A stretch of 64,000 nucleotides of DNA from CAZPQK01 sp964588695 (GTDB lineage: Bacteria; Krumholzibacteriota; Krumholzibacteriia; WVZY01; JAKEHA01). The notes under the pieces were generated by a model that was not told the DNA's origin, did no database searches, and saw nothing but the letters and a program-made list of their open reading frames with translations. This document shows, piece by piece, positions 33,315-42,174 of the stretch (within the stretch, counting starts at the first letter, position 1; each line of letters starts with the position of its first letter). A program made the translations under genes and the position numbers. The stretch covers positions 310,001-374,000 of the forward strand of contig CAZPQK010000002.1 of NCBI GenBank assembly GCA_964588695.1, read 5' to 3'.

Positions 33315-34565
33315 CTAGCGAACTTCCGCGGGCGGTTCGTTACCCATCAAGCGCGATACAATAGCTGCTCCGCAAGCATCGCCCCATACGTTTACCGAAG
33401 TGCGACACATATCAAGTATACGATCGACGGCCAAAATGATCCCAATACCCTCTAACGGCAATCCTACCGCGTTCAGGACGATTGCCATCGTGACCAGACC
33501 GGCGCTAGGAATACCGGCGGCACCGATTGCCGCCAATGTCGCCGTTAGAAACACGATCACCTGCTGACCAAAACTCAGGTCGATTCCGAACACCTGTGCG
33601 ATAAAAACCGCCGCCACCGATTCGTACAGCGCGGTTCCGTCCATATTGATGGTCGCCCCCAGAGGAAGAACGAAGGAGGCAACCTTAGGCGGGACCTTGG
33701 CGCGATCTTCCACACAATCGATTGTCAACGGAAGCGTTGCACTACTACTGGCGGTCGAAAATGCAGTGGTTACCGCCGGCGAGATTTGCGTTGCATACTT
33801 AAGAGGGTTGACGCCGCCAACAAACTTTAGCAACAGCGGCAAGACGATGACGGCGTGAATTGCAAGCCCAACGACGACGGCCGCAGCGTATTTGCCCAAG
33901 TTGGCGAAGATCGACGGACCGGTGGTCGCAACCACAGCTGCCATTAATGCAAAAACGCCGACCGGAGCCAGGGCGATAATCCAGTCGGTTAGCTTCATCA
34001 TCGCATCGTTCAAACTCTCAAAGAAATCCGAGAGTGGTTTCGCGCGTTCGCCCATCGTCGTCAGCACAGCGCCCAATAACAAAGAGAAAACAATTAAAGG
34101 CAGAATCTGCATGTCCGCCATTGCCCGGAACGGATTCTCCGGGATCATGTTTAAAAGGATCTTACCAATCGTGACGGGTGTGCGGGCGACCTCTGGAACT
34201 TCTCCGGTAAGGGATGGCGCGCCCACCCCCGGCTGCATGACGTTGACCACGACCAGACCAATGAAAACCGAGATAAAAGTTGTGGTGACATAAAACAGAA
34301 ACGTTCGCGTTCCTAATGCACCCAGCTTACGAATGTCGCCAACCCGAGCCACACCCACAACCATCGACGCCATGATCAACGGAACGATCAGCATCTTTAG
34401 CAGCTTAATAAATACCTTGCCGATCGGCTCCAAAGCAGGACCGATCACGGCCCCCAGGAAAGTTTGTAGCCATCCTAAGCCCGGGATGGTCGTCGCGTCA
34501 TTGAGCAGTAAGCCGACGACAACACCCGCGGCCATTCCGATGAGAATTTGCCAGTGCAGCTTCAT
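33315..34565 (-). CDS. Dicarboxylate/amino acid:cation symporter (DAACS, GltP/DctA family)
   Basis: A 416-residue secondary transporter for glutamate/aspartate or C4-dicarboxylates. Family signatures are present: SSSATLPLTIDC (hairpin 1 serine-rich motif), GATINMDGTALYE and AAIGAAGIPSAGLV (hairpin 2). Eight helices and two re-entrant loops fit the length. It abuts the upstream gene with no gap. In an operon started by panD, which consumes aspartate, aspartate uptake is an attractive but untested specificity. Confidence 0.93.
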   Translation of the reverse strand: MKLHWQILIGMAAGVVVGLLLNDATTIPGLGWLQTFLGAVIGPALEPIGKVFIKLLKMLIVPLIMASMVVGVARVGDIRKLGALGTRTFLFYVTTTFISVFIGLVVVNVMQPGVGAPSLTGEVPEVARTPVTIGKILLNMIPENPFRAMADMQILPLIVFSLLLGAVLTTMGERAKPLSDFFESLNDAMMKLTDWIIALAPVGVFALMAAVVATTGPSIFANLGKYAAAVVVGLAIHAVIVLPLLLKFVGGVNPLKYATQISPAVTTAFSTASSSATLPLTIDCVEDRAKVPPKVASFVLPLGATINMDGTALYESVAAVFIAQVFGIDLSFGQQVIVFLTATLAAIGAAGIPSAGLVTMAIVLNAVGLPLEGIGIILAVDRILDMCRTSVNVWGDACGAAIVSRLMGNEPPAEVR

Positions 34566-35339
34566 CTACTCGTCTCCTGTCTGTGGTTCCCACTTGACCA
34601 AATCAAACACCGACTGAAACTGAACAACCCGCACAATCCTACCGCGCTCATCGATGTAAACGTCCAGCGCGTACTTCTCTCGCTCCAGCGAGTAGTGAGT
34701 TGCATCCTGGTCCCCACTGAGGGTTTCAATTGTCTTCTTACCTAAGTTTACAAACAAAACCCTCTCTTGCTGCATGTTGGAGGGATCGAATAGGTCAAAC
34801 TCCTGCCGCCCCCCAAGATCTTCGTTGTACCAGAAGGCAAGCTGCTCGAGCTGAAACACCATTTCTCGCTCGATAAAGGCGGTCCCGGTGGGAAGTCGGT
34901 GAACGGTTCGGCTTTTCCCCCCGGAGACTTCACTATTGACCACGGCAACGTTAGTAAACATTTCGATCAGCGTTGTGCTTTCAAAAGGCTTCGCTTCGGG
35001 CGCCATCTGATTGTCGACTGTCTTTTTGGCAAAGTAACGCCGCGGAAATAAGGACTCTTCCTGCACTTCGTATTCGAACTCGGTAACAAGCACCATTTTT
35101 TCGATGGGTGTGATGTTGATTGTTCCCGTGTACTCAATCGTATTGTCGCTGTAGGTCGTTCGGTCAAACGCGATGGTTCCGACGGGTTGTCCCGCCTGAA
35201 ACGCGTCGTACGCGATCGCGACGACTTCGTTTGCAACCCGAGGCTGTCGCTTTCCCGCGCCGAAGGTCGGCGAATTAACCACTGTCGCCACCACGATAAT
35301 GAACAACGCGGTAAGGTAGCTACTGTTCTTGGACAACAC
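34566..35339 (-). CDS. Exported hypothetical protein, beta-rich
   Basis: A 257-residue protein with a signal peptide (hydrophobic core LTALFIIVVATVV, likely cleavage after FGA). The mature part is beta-rich: YDAFQAGQPVGTIAFDRTTY, a region of alternating polar/hydrophobic strands, and a final VVQFQSVFDLVKW. It resembles the DUF6134/DUF3108-like class of periplasmic proteins in pattern only. GTG at 35339 with GAGG upstream overlaps the AlaX gene end by 20 bases. Function unknown; operon context is panD-alaX-this-symporter. Confidence 0.7.
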   Translation of the reverse strand: MLSKNSSYLTALFIIVVATVVNSPTFGAGKRQPRVANEVVAIAYDAFQAGQPVGTIAFDRTTYSDNTIEYTGTINITPIEKMVLVTEFEYEVQEESLFPRRYFAKKTVDNQMAPEAKPFESTTLIEMFTNVAVVNSEVSGGKSRTVHRLPTGTAFIEREMVFQLEQLAFWYNEDLGGRQEFDLFDPSNMQQERVLFVNLGKKTIETLSGDQDATHYSLEREKYALDVYIDERGRIVRVVQFQSVFDLVKWEPQTGDE

Positions 35340-36522
35340 GTCGTTTCACCTCGGCTATAAATAAGTCAACCTGTTCGCGCGGCACGCGGAACTGAGCGAA
35401 GCCACCTTTGCCGCCACCTCTGGCGCCAAACTGGGCGGCCGCGTCGCGACCGACCGAAGCCACATCCAGGTCTAGATTCTCGGCCGCTACAATCAAAACT
35501 GTCCCGCTCCCGGCTGCGACGACACCCACGACGTTGCTGTGTTCGCGTAACGCGCCGGCCAGGCTCCGCGCCAGATCATCACTTTCAACACTGGCGCTTA
35601 TCCATTGCGCATCGCCGCAAGCTTCCGCCTGGGCTAACAAAGAGTCCAATAGCGATTCCACCAATTGCGACTCCGTGCGGCGAAGCAGTTTTCGCGCAAC
35701 GCCCAACTCGTCGCCAAGCTTTTCGACTTGTGAGAGCACCTGATCGGTACCGGTGGTAAACCGCTGTCCTAGCGCCATCACAATGCCATGCTTGACGCGG
35801 TAGTCGCTGAGTGCTCGATTGCCAACAACAAAATAGACGCGATGGTTCTGTTTGGCTTTTTCCCAACGAAGTACTTTGATCAACGCCAGCTCGCCGGTGG
35901 CACGAACGTGGGTGCCGCAGCACGGAATGACATCAAAGTCTTCAACCTCCACCAGTCGTGCCGACGTGACGCCTTCGGGAAGTCCGCGACGCGTGTCCAA
36001 TGAACGCGCTTCTTCAACACTCACTTCTTTGGTTTTCACGAATCGATTTTCGCTAATCACTCGGTTGGCCAGATCCTCCGCTTGCGCTGCCGCTGCGTCG
36101 GTGAACGAACCGCTTAGATCAATCGTGCAGGTCTCGTCACCCATGTGAAAGGCCACCGTGTCCAAATCCGCAACCTGAACAAACGCGCGCGATAAAACAT
36201 GCTGTCCGGTGTGTTGTTGCATGTGATCAAACCGGCGCGCCCAATCGACTTCGCCGACAAGCCGGTCACCAACCACCGGAGCGGCCTTTCCTGCTAGGGC
36301 TACGGTGTGACGAACCCGCGCGTCGGTTTCGCCAACCGCGACTACATTCAAGTCGCCCAACACTCCGGCGTCGCACAGCTGTCCCCCCGACTCGGGGTAA
36401 AAGTAGCTCTCGTCGAGAACCAATTCGGCGTGGGCATCATCGCCGCCAACTTCAACGACGGCGGCGGAGAAACGAGTGGTATAGGGGTCAGACAGGTAGC
36501 GCTTCTGCGGGTCGGTTAGCAC
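35320..36522 (-). CDS. AlaX-type alanyl-tRNA editing protein with DHHA1 domain
   Basis: A free-standing trans-editing factor that hydrolyses mischarged Ser/Gly-tRNA-Ala. The ~400-residue product has an N-terminal half like the AlaRS C-terminal insertion (ESYFYPESGGQLCDAG), the zinc-binding editing site HMQQHTGQHVLS plus CCGTHV, and a C-terminal DHHA1 domain ending near ARGGGKGGFAQF. This is the long AlaX form. I chose GTG 36522, 15 bases after panD; further upstream in-frame sequence overlaps panD and is strongly basic, unlike the family. The start is uncertain by a few codons. Confidence 0.88.
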   Translation of the reverse strand: MLTDPQKRYLSDPYTTRFSAAVVEVGGDDAHAELVLDESYFYPESGGQLCDAGVLGDLNVVAVGETDARVRHTVALAGKAAPVVGDRLVGEVDWARRFDHMQQHTGQHVLSRAFVQVADLDTVAFHMGDETCTIDLSGSFTDAAAAQAEDLANRVISENRFVKTKEVSVEEARSLDTRRGLPEGVTSARLVEVEDFDVIPCCGTHVRATGELALIKVLRWEKAKQNHRVYFVVGNRALSDYRVKHGIVMALGQRFTTGTDQVLSQVEKLGDELGVARKLLRRTESQLVESLLDSLLAQAEACGDAQWISASVESDDLARSLAGALREHSNVVGVVAAGSGTVLIVAAENLDLDVASVGRDAAAQFGARGGGKGGFAQFRVPREQVDLFIAEVKRRVVQEQ

Positions 36523-36536
36523 AACCAGTGGTAAGA

Positions 36537-36902
36537 TTAGGATGCAAACGACCGACGAACGACATTGTTGTTTTCGTCGACCTGGATGATGCGCGGTTCG
36601 TGTTCGTCGACGACGTCGCCGTTGACCCACGCGAAGGAAAAGATAATCACCCGATCGCCAGCCTGTCCCAGCCGGGCGGTGGCTCCGTTAAGCTCTACGG
36701 CGCCGGTCCCGCGCTCGCCCTGCAGCACGTAAGTTTCAAAGCGCTGGCCGTTGGTGATATTCGCCACCAGAACCTTTTCAAACGGCAGAAAGCCCACCTC
36801 ATCCATCAAATCGCGATCGATGACGATGCTGCCTTCGTAATCCATGTTCATCCCGGTAACCCGGGCCTGGTGAATCTTCGATTTAAGCAAGCAAATGTCC
36901 AT
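36537..36902 (-). CDS. panD: Aspartate 1-decarboxylase PanD
   Basis: Pyruvoyl enzyme making beta-alanine for pantothenate synthesis. It is 121 residues long, with the self-cleavage site YEGS (Gly24-Ser25) that creates the pyruvoyl group, and the N-terminal LLKSKIHQARVT. First gene of a six-gene run (panD, alaX, hypothetical, symporter, metallopeptidase, Nudix) with tight spacing or overlaps, preceded by a clear sigma-70 promoter. Confidence 0.97.
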   Translation of the reverse strand: MDICLLKSKIHQARVTGMNMDYEGSIVIDRDLMDEVGFLPFEKVLVANITNGQRFETYVLQGERGTGAVELNGATARLGQAGDRVIIFSFAWVNGDVVDEHEPRIIQVDENNNVVRRSFAS

Positions 36903-36935
36903 AATGTCGCGACGATCGCCGCGCCTCCTCGCCGG

Positions 36936-36964
36936 AGTTTACTGGCTCGCAAACGCTTTTTCAA
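36936..36964 (-). promoter_or_regulatory. Sigma-70-type promoter for the panD operon
   Basis: On the minus strand TTGAAA (36959-36964), a 17-base spacer and TAAACT (36936-36941) form a strong -35/-10 pair. Transcription would start near 36929, ~27 nt before the panD ATG. Confidence 0.65.
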
Positions 36965-37035
36965 GTTGAAGTTACAGAGACCGGCGGCTGTCCCCCGGCC
37001 TTCCCGTCCGAGCCCGGACGTGCTTTAATGTTCCC

Positions 37036-38283
37036 ATGCGCTCAGCCCTGATCACTCTATTTTGTACCCTGGCCCTGGCACCAATGTTCCCGGGGAGCGT
37101 TTTTGGCGATCCGCCCGCAACCGGTCCCATCCGCGTTGTTGGCCTTGAGAAAACCCGGCCCCACATTATCCGCAGGGAGTTGGGACTTCGGCCCGGCCAG
37201 CCGTTTAACCGCGCGACGCTCGATGCATTCGACGCTCGCCTTTTCACGCTCCCCGGCATTGACTACTCCGAAGTCCGCACCCGCATGGTCGGCGACTCGG
37301 TCGCGATCGATATTGTCGTGACCGAAGAGTCGGAGTTTGGCGGCCGGCCAAGAATCTACCGCGGCCGCGAGACCGACTTCGTTTATGGACTCGCGCTGTT
37401 TGACAACAACTTCCGTGGGCTCGGAGAGCGTTGGCAGGCGAGTGCTACTTTTGGCGCGGGCACGGATTTTTGGGTGTCGTGGGAAAACCCGTGGTGGGGT
37501 TCCGGACCGCGCATCGGAACTGCTCTCTCGACACAGTTTGAATCGTACGACTACGTGTACGACGACGCTCCGGACACCGTTTCTTCGCGCGGTGTGACGC
37601 GATCGACTTCGACGGCGAAACTGTTCTGGTCAAATGCAAGCGGTGTTCGGCTTGGCCTGCAGGGCGGTTGGCATGTTATCGACGCCGACGACACGTTTTT
37701 TCTTAGCGGAAGCGATCGCGATGCGTTTGCCAGCGCAGATGTTTTCGCAGCACTGGATCGGACCGACAGCGACGTATTCCCGTTTCGCGGCGTGCGCGCC
37801 GACGGCAGTATCGGTCGCTGGGGCTTGGGCGACGACGAAGTCGACATGACGCGCGCGAGGGCGCGGTTGTCGGCCTATCACTTCGTAACCAACCACGCGG
37901 TGCTCGCCGGAAACATTCGGGGCGTTATGCAAGACGGCGACGCGATTCCGTTCTACCAGCGCGAACACCTGGGCGGTTCGACTTCGTTACGCGGTTTCGA
38001 CTTCGGCGCCTTCGCGGGCAACGAGTCGGTTAGCGGCACGGTAGAGTTGCGCATTCCCATTGGATTTTCGCGGGACATACCCATCGAAGACGCACTGCTG
38101 GGCTTGGTGCTTTTTGGTTTTGTCGACGGCGGTCGCGCCAGCCTGGACAGCGGCGATATCGAAACCACCAACGGTGCCGGCGCTGCAATCCTGTTGGGAA
38201 ACGTCGGAGCGATTCGCGCCGACTACGGCTGGCGCGAAAACGGCGATGGCCGTTGGAACGTGGATGTTGGGCTGGCGTTCTAG
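37036..38283 (+). CDS. Minimal Omp85/BamA-like outer membrane protein (one POTRA)
   Basis: A 415-residue exported protein. The signal peptide ends about GSVFG. Residues ~28-100 form a single POTRA-like domain (GPIRVVGLEKTRPHIIRRELGLRPGQPF..., ending VAIDIVVTEES). The rest is a beta-barrel with aromatic-rich strands. GGSTSLRGFDFG carries the conserved RGF motif of Omp85 loop 6, and the last residue is Phe. It is much shorter than BamA (five POTRAs) or TamA (three), closer to small surface-antigen/patatin-associated Omp85 forms. It may insert or export a particular substrate. Its stop overlaps that of lnt. Confidence 0.85.
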   Translation: MRSALITLFCTLALAPMFPGSVFGDPPATGPIRVVGLEKTRPHIIRRELGLRPGQPFNRATLDAFDARLFTLPGIDYSEVRTRMVGDSVAIDIVVTEESEFGGRPRIYRGRETDFVYGLALFDNNFRGLGERWQASATFGAGTDFWVSWENPWWGSGPRIGTALSTQFESYDYVYDDAPDTVSSRGVTRSTSTAKLFWSNASGVRLGLQGGWHVIDADDTFFLSGSDRDAFASADVFAALDRTDSDVFPFRGVRADGSIGRWGLGDDEVDMTRARARLSAYHFVTNHAVLAGNIRGVMQDGDAIPFYQREHLGGSTSLRGFDFGAFAGNESVSGTVELRIPIGFSRDIPIEDALLGLVLFGFVDGGRASLDSGDIETTNGAGAAILLGNVGAIRADYGWRENGDGRWNVDVGLAF

Positions 38284-39833
38284 TCGTTTGCCGATGCGCG
38301 GCGCGACACTATGATCCCTGTAGCCAGTACAACCATGCAGATCACCAGCACGGGCAGGTCGCCAAGACGAGAATACACCGATCGTCCCGTTAAAAGCTCC
38401 ACGTCTTCAACAATAACGTCTTCGGTGTACAACCCTTTCTCGGCAATCACTTCTCCGGCGGGATTTACCACCATGGATACCCCGGTGTTGGCGGCACGCA
38501 ACAGATAGCGACGAAACTCCACCGCTCGCACGATACTCATGTCGGCGTGTTGAAACGGCCCCGGAGAGTCGGCAAACCAACCATCGTTGGTAATGTTGAC
38601 CAACACGTTGGCGCCCTGATCCAGTCCGCGACGACACAGGTACGGAAATACCGACTCAAAACAGATCAACGGCGACATCACCGCTCGCCCGGCCTCCAGC
38701 GGCGTCACACCCGGGCCGTGCGAGAAGTTGGCCTGGCCAAACTCGATCCGACGCAAAAACCGCCAGTACTTTGCAAACGGTATAACCTCTCCAAACGGCA
38801 GCAGATGATACTTGTCATACTTCTGCACGCTGCCGTCGGGCATGAACACACCGGAAGAGTTGTAGATGTTCAGCTGATCTTTGGGGCCGTCGTAGCGATG
38901 GTCGAGAAAACCGATATAGATGGGAACATTAAGTTGTTGTGACCACGACTGCAAACTTGCCCGAAACCGGCGATCCTGGCCTTCGATGTAAACCGGGGCC
39001 GCCGTCTCTGGAAACACGATCACTTCCGCGCCCGCGGCCGCACCTTCGCGAACCAGTTTCTCCAACAGCGTAAGCGTCGAGTCCTTGAACTCGGCTTTCC
39101 ACTTTACTGCCAAGTCCACGTTGGGCTGCACAACGGCAACCCGTACGGTGTTGTCACCCGGCACTCGCCAGCGCTCAACTTCGTTCGCACCCCACACGTA
39201 GACACCGACCAACAACACGACAGCCGCGGCCAGTACGATCCGACCGCGGGTTCCCCGCCAGGCCGCTATCGCGGCAATCCCTAAGTTGACCAGCAGGATA
39301 AAAATCGCGAGGCCGTAAATACCGGTAACCGACGCCAGTTGCAAAAGTTCGGGCTTGTCGGTGAGCGTGTAGCCCAGCAGCCCCCAAGGAAAAGCGAGGT
39401 CACCGCGCGCCCGCAGCACTTCGCCAATTACCCACGCGGCGGGAAACGATGCCAATACCCATCCGCGGCCGGCGCGAGCCACGAGCCCGGTCAACCACCC
39501 GGCGACACCGGGATAAAGCGCCAGGTACATCGACAGCGCCAGCAACGACGGCAGCATGATTCCTGGAATCTTGACATCGGCGGTGGGGATTAACGCCAGA
39601 AGCCACCGCATCAACACGGCGAAGTAAGAAACACCCAGCAACCACCCAACCTTAAAGCCTTCGCGCGGCCCGGGCGGGTCACGCAGCCAGACGACGCAGA
39701 TCGGAACAAACGCTACGACGCTAAGAAACCAAAGGCTGGTCTTGGCGAAGCAAAGCGCCATCAGCGCGCCGCTGACAACCGCAGGAATGGCGTAACGCCG
39801 CGCGGGAAACAAAGCCAGAAACCGTTCGCGCAT
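38280..39833 (-). CDS. lnt: Apolipoprotein N-acyltransferase Lnt
   Basis: Adds the third acyl chain to bacterial lipoproteins. The 517-residue product has ~6 N-terminal membrane helices and a periplasmic nitrilase-like domain with the catalytic triad visible as Glu in VFPETAAPVY, Lys near KYDKYHLLPFGE and Cys in ICFESVFP. It starts on the TAATG junction of the preceding oxidoreductase gene. Lipoproteins are abundant in this window (for example LptC and two peptidase lipoproteins). Confidence 0.95.
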   Translation of the reverse strand: MRERFLALFPARRYAIPAVVSGALMALCFAKTSLWFLSVVAFVPICVVWLRDPPGPREGFKVGWLLGVSYFAVLMRWLLALIPTADVKIPGIMLPSLLALSMYLALYPGVAGWLTGLVARAGRGWVLASFPAAWVIGEVLRARGDLAFPWGLLGYTLTDKPELLQLASVTGIYGLAIFILLVNLGIAAIAAWRGTRGRIVLAAAVVLLVGVYVWGANEVERWRVPGDNTVRVAVVQPNVDLAVKWKAEFKDSTLTLLEKLVREGAAAGAEVIVFPETAAPVYIEGQDRRFRASLQSWSQQLNVPIYIGFLDHRYDGPKDQLNIYNSSGVFMPDGSVQKYDKYHLLPFGEVIPFAKYWRFLRRIEFGQANFSHGPGVTPLEAGRAVMSPLICFESVFPYLCRRGLDQGANVLVNITNDGWFADSPGPFQHADMSIVRAVEFRRYLLRAANTGVSMVVNPAGEVIAEKGLYTEDVIVEDVELLTGRSVYSRLGDLPVLVICMVVLATGIIVSRRASAND

Positions 39834-40852
39834 TAGTCGAGCGCGACCTCGCGCCCGCTGTCCGCCGACTTGTAGAGCGCGTCGAGAATACGAAGCACGG
39901 CCAGGGCGTCTTTGCCCGATGTCAGCGGCTTGCGCTTGTTCTTAACGCAATCGACAAAGTGGTCAATTTCGGCCCGATAACTACCCTTGTAGGAACTTCG
40001 CGCGGATTTGCCATGTGCCGGGGTTACGTTCACCAACACGCCCTGCATCGCCTTGTGAATCTCCAGCGGGTTTAGAGTTCCCGCACCGCGGCTACCGTAA
40101 ACCTGCAGGTAGGTCACGTCGCGCGGTTCGGTAACGTTCCACGCTACTTCCAGCATCATGCACGCGCCGCCAGCAAACCGGATCATCGCACACGCGGAGT
40201 CCTCGACCCCGTTCTTACCGCGTCGGCCAAACACGCCACAGGTGACCGATGTCGGTTTGCGGAGCCCGCCGATCCAAATGGCGAGATCCATGAGTGGCGT
40301 GCCCAGGTCTAACAACGCGCCACCGCCGGACTTCTCTCGATGGGTTAACCACTCTCGCTCTTTCCAATCCAACGACCGCCGCAGCCAGCCAACCTTTACC
40401 ATCTGTACGTCGCCCAGCTCCTTGCCTTTTACGAACGTCCGCAGGGTTTGAACGTCGCCCCGAAAGCGGTTGTTCATGGCAACCATCAGCAACTGGTTGT
40501 GCGTGTCGGCGGTATCGACCATCTTCTGCGCTTCGGCCAGGCTTCGCGCGAGCGGCTTTTCGCACAAGACGTCGCGCCCAGAACGCAGCGCTGCGATCGC
40601 CATCGGGGCGTGCAAGTAGTTCGGTGTGCAAATGTCAACTGCGTCAACTTCGGCATCGGTTAACATTTGCGCGAAGTCTTCATAGTAACTTTCGAAACCA
40701 AACTGCTCTTTGGTGCTACGCGCTTTGACCGGATCTTCGTCTACTACCGCTACCAACTCGACGTTGGGATTTTGGCGAAGCGCGGGCATGTGCGCGACCT
40801 GCGCAATTCGCCCCGCACCGACGACTGCAATGCGTACTTTGTTCTGACCCAT
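39833..40852 (-). CDS. Gfo/Idh/MocA family NAD(P)-dependent oxidoreductase
   Basis: A 339-residue oxidoreductase. The N-terminal Rossmann fold starts RIAVVGAGRIAQVAHMPAL and contains the family EKP motif in LCEKPLARSL. The C-terminal alpha/beta domain has GGGALLDLGTPLMDLAIW. Substrates in this family are mostly sugars or inositols and their nucleotide derivatives, so a surface-glycan role is plausible. It lies between the sigma-54 activator gene (62-base gap) and lnt, which shares one base with it. Confidence 0.92.
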   Translation of the reverse strand: MGQNKVRIAVVGAGRIAQVAHMPALRQNPNVELVAVVDEDPVKARSTKEQFGFESYYEDFAQMLTDAEVDAVDICTPNYLHAPMAIAALRSGRDVLCEKPLARSLAEAQKMVDTADTHNQLLMVAMNNRFRGDVQTLRTFVKGKELGDVQMVKVGWLRRSLDWKEREWLTHREKSGGGALLDLGTPLMDLAIWIGGLRKPTSVTCGVFGRRGKNGVEDSACAMIRFAGGACMMLEVAWNVTEPRDVTYLQVYGSRGAGTLNPLEIHKAMQGVLVNVTPAHGKSARSSYKGSYRAEIDHFVDCVKNKRKPLTSGKDALAVLRILDALYKSADSGREVALD

Positions 40853-40914
40853 CGGCTCTCCTTGAGTAGTTGGGAAAACCGATGGTACCGTGCAACGCCT
40901 GCTTTGCCAAGTGA

Positions 40915-41931
40915 CTAGGGCACCGACTCGTCTTTTTCGCCCGGAACGTCGCGCGTGATGCCGTAGCGACGGATTTTATTTAACAATCCCTGCCGCGACA
41001 GGCCCAGTTCGCGGGCACTGCGACTCTTGTTCCAGTCGGTTCGCAGCAGCGTCTGGGTGACTAACTGTCGTTCGAGGCGGCTCACCGCGTCATCGAGCGG
41101 AGCTTCCAGCAGCACCGCCACGTCAAAGTCGGGTCGCCAACGAGTCCGCCGCACGCGATCGGAGAGCATGTCCGCGCGAAGAACCTTTGGCAGACCGTGG
41201 AGCGCAATTACCCGCGCCAGTTCGTTGTTGAGCTCGCGAACGTTCCCGGGCCACGGGTGCGTGGTAACCAGGTTACGGGTTTCATCGGGAACTGCAATTT
41301 CACCCTGACCTTTTCGGGCAAAGTACGCAGAGATTAGGTCAAACACGTCGTCGCCACGTTCGCGCAGCGGTGGAATTTGTAGTTCCACCACGTTGATGCG
41401 ATAGAAAAGATCCTGACGAAATGTCCCGTGCGAAACCATTGCGGCAAGATCGGCGTTGGTCGCCGATAGCAGTCTCACGTCAACTCGCCGGACCGCCGTG
41501 TCACCGACACGACGCACTTCGCGTTCCTGAAGAACCCGAAGCAACTTTGCTTGCGTGTCCGCGGGAATTTCTCCGATTTCATCCAGAAAGAGCGTGCCTC
41601 CGCTCGCCTGTTCAAACACACCAACGTGGGAGCGCACCGCGCCGGTGAAAGCCCCTTGTGCGTGTCCAAACAACTCGCTTTCCAGAACTCCGGGCGCAAG
41701 CGCCGCACAGTTGACCGAAATAAACGGCCCGCTCGAACGCGCACTCATTCGATGTAAGTTTTTTGCCACAACCTCCTTCCCAACACCGCTCTCACCGGTA
41801 ATCAACACGCTGACATCAGCGCCACCCAAAGTGACAACGTTCTGCCGCACGCGCTGCATCGCAGCGCACCTGCCAACAATGGGAGGATCAAAGGACGTGG
41901 GGAATCCTGATCTGGTCACAGCCGGCTCCAT
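40915..41931 (-). CDS. Sigma-54-dependent activator without sensory domain (AAA+ plus Fis-type HTH)
   Basis: A 338-residue bacterial enhancer-binding protein. It has almost no N-terminal regulatory domain (~20 residues). The AAA+ domain has Walker A GESGVGKE, the sigma-54 contact loop GAFTGA and Walker B FLDEIGE; a C-terminal Fis-like helix-turn-helix includes RSARELGLSRQGLLNKIRRYG. Like PspF, such short activators are controlled by partner proteins or by their abundance. A -24/-12 promoter sits just upstream of its own start, implying autoregulation. It leads an operon with the oxidoreductase and lnt genes. Confidence 0.94.
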   Translation of the reverse strand: MEPAVTRSGFPTSFDPPIVGRCAAMQRVRQNVVTLGGADVSVLITGESGVGKEVVAKNLHRMSARSSGPFISVNCAALAPGVLESELFGHAQGAFTGAVRSHVGVFEQASGGTLFLDEIGEIPADTQAKLLRVLQEREVRRVGDTAVRRVDVRLLSATNADLAAMVSHGTFRQDLFYRINVVELQIPPLRERGDDVFDLISAYFARKGQGEIAVPDETRNLVTTHPWPGNVRELNNELARVIALHGLPKVLRADMLSDRVRRTRWRPDFDVAVLLEAPLDDAVSRLERQLVTQTLLRTDWNKSRSARELGLSRQGLLNKIRRYGITRDVPGEKDESVP

Positions 41932-41965
41932 TTCTATCGAGCGTCATGCTCGCAGGAGAAACTAA

Positions 41966-41981
41966 GGCAAGCTTAGTGCCG
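41966..41981 (-). promoter_or_regulatory. Sigma-54 (-24/-12) promoter for the activator-oxidoreductase-lnt operon
   Basis: On the minus strand the site reads CGGCACTAAGCTTGCC, giving GGCAC-N5-TTGC with correct spacing. The start would be near 41956, 25 nt before the activator ATG. A perfect 10-bp palindrome TTGACGTCAA (42014-42023) and a related TTTTGACAAC phrase lie 58-81 bases upstream, a reasonable location for an enhancer. Confidence 0.7.
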
Positions 41982-42013
41982 CCTTCAAAGCAGCGGCCAA
42001 CTGTGTAATGCGT

Positions 42014-42037
42014 TTGACGTCAACAAGTTTTGACAAC
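42014..42037. promoter_or_regulatory. Candidate enhancer (activator-binding) sites
   Basis: TTGACGTCAA is a perfect 10-bp palindrome, followed after four bases by GTTTTGACAAC, which repeats the TTGAC half-site. They sit at about -58 to -81 relative to the sigma-54 promoter start. Assignment as Fis-type HTH sites is inference. Confidence 0.35.
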
Positions 42038-42174
42038 GGGCGGCGTGGACGACAACAAACAGAACCCCCCTCCAAAAACACGGACACGCCAAGCTGACGA
42101 ATGCAAAGGGATTGAACGTCGCGTTAGCCGGGCACCTGGATGTTGGTGCACGTGTCCGATTCTCGACACCGTTA

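Noticed and set aside
42081..42158. CGGACACG/CGTGTCCG arms 62 bases apart near the end of the sulfotransferase gene
   Set aside because: The loop is long, there is no U-tract, and the pairing could be chance; kept only as a possible mRNA 3' structure.
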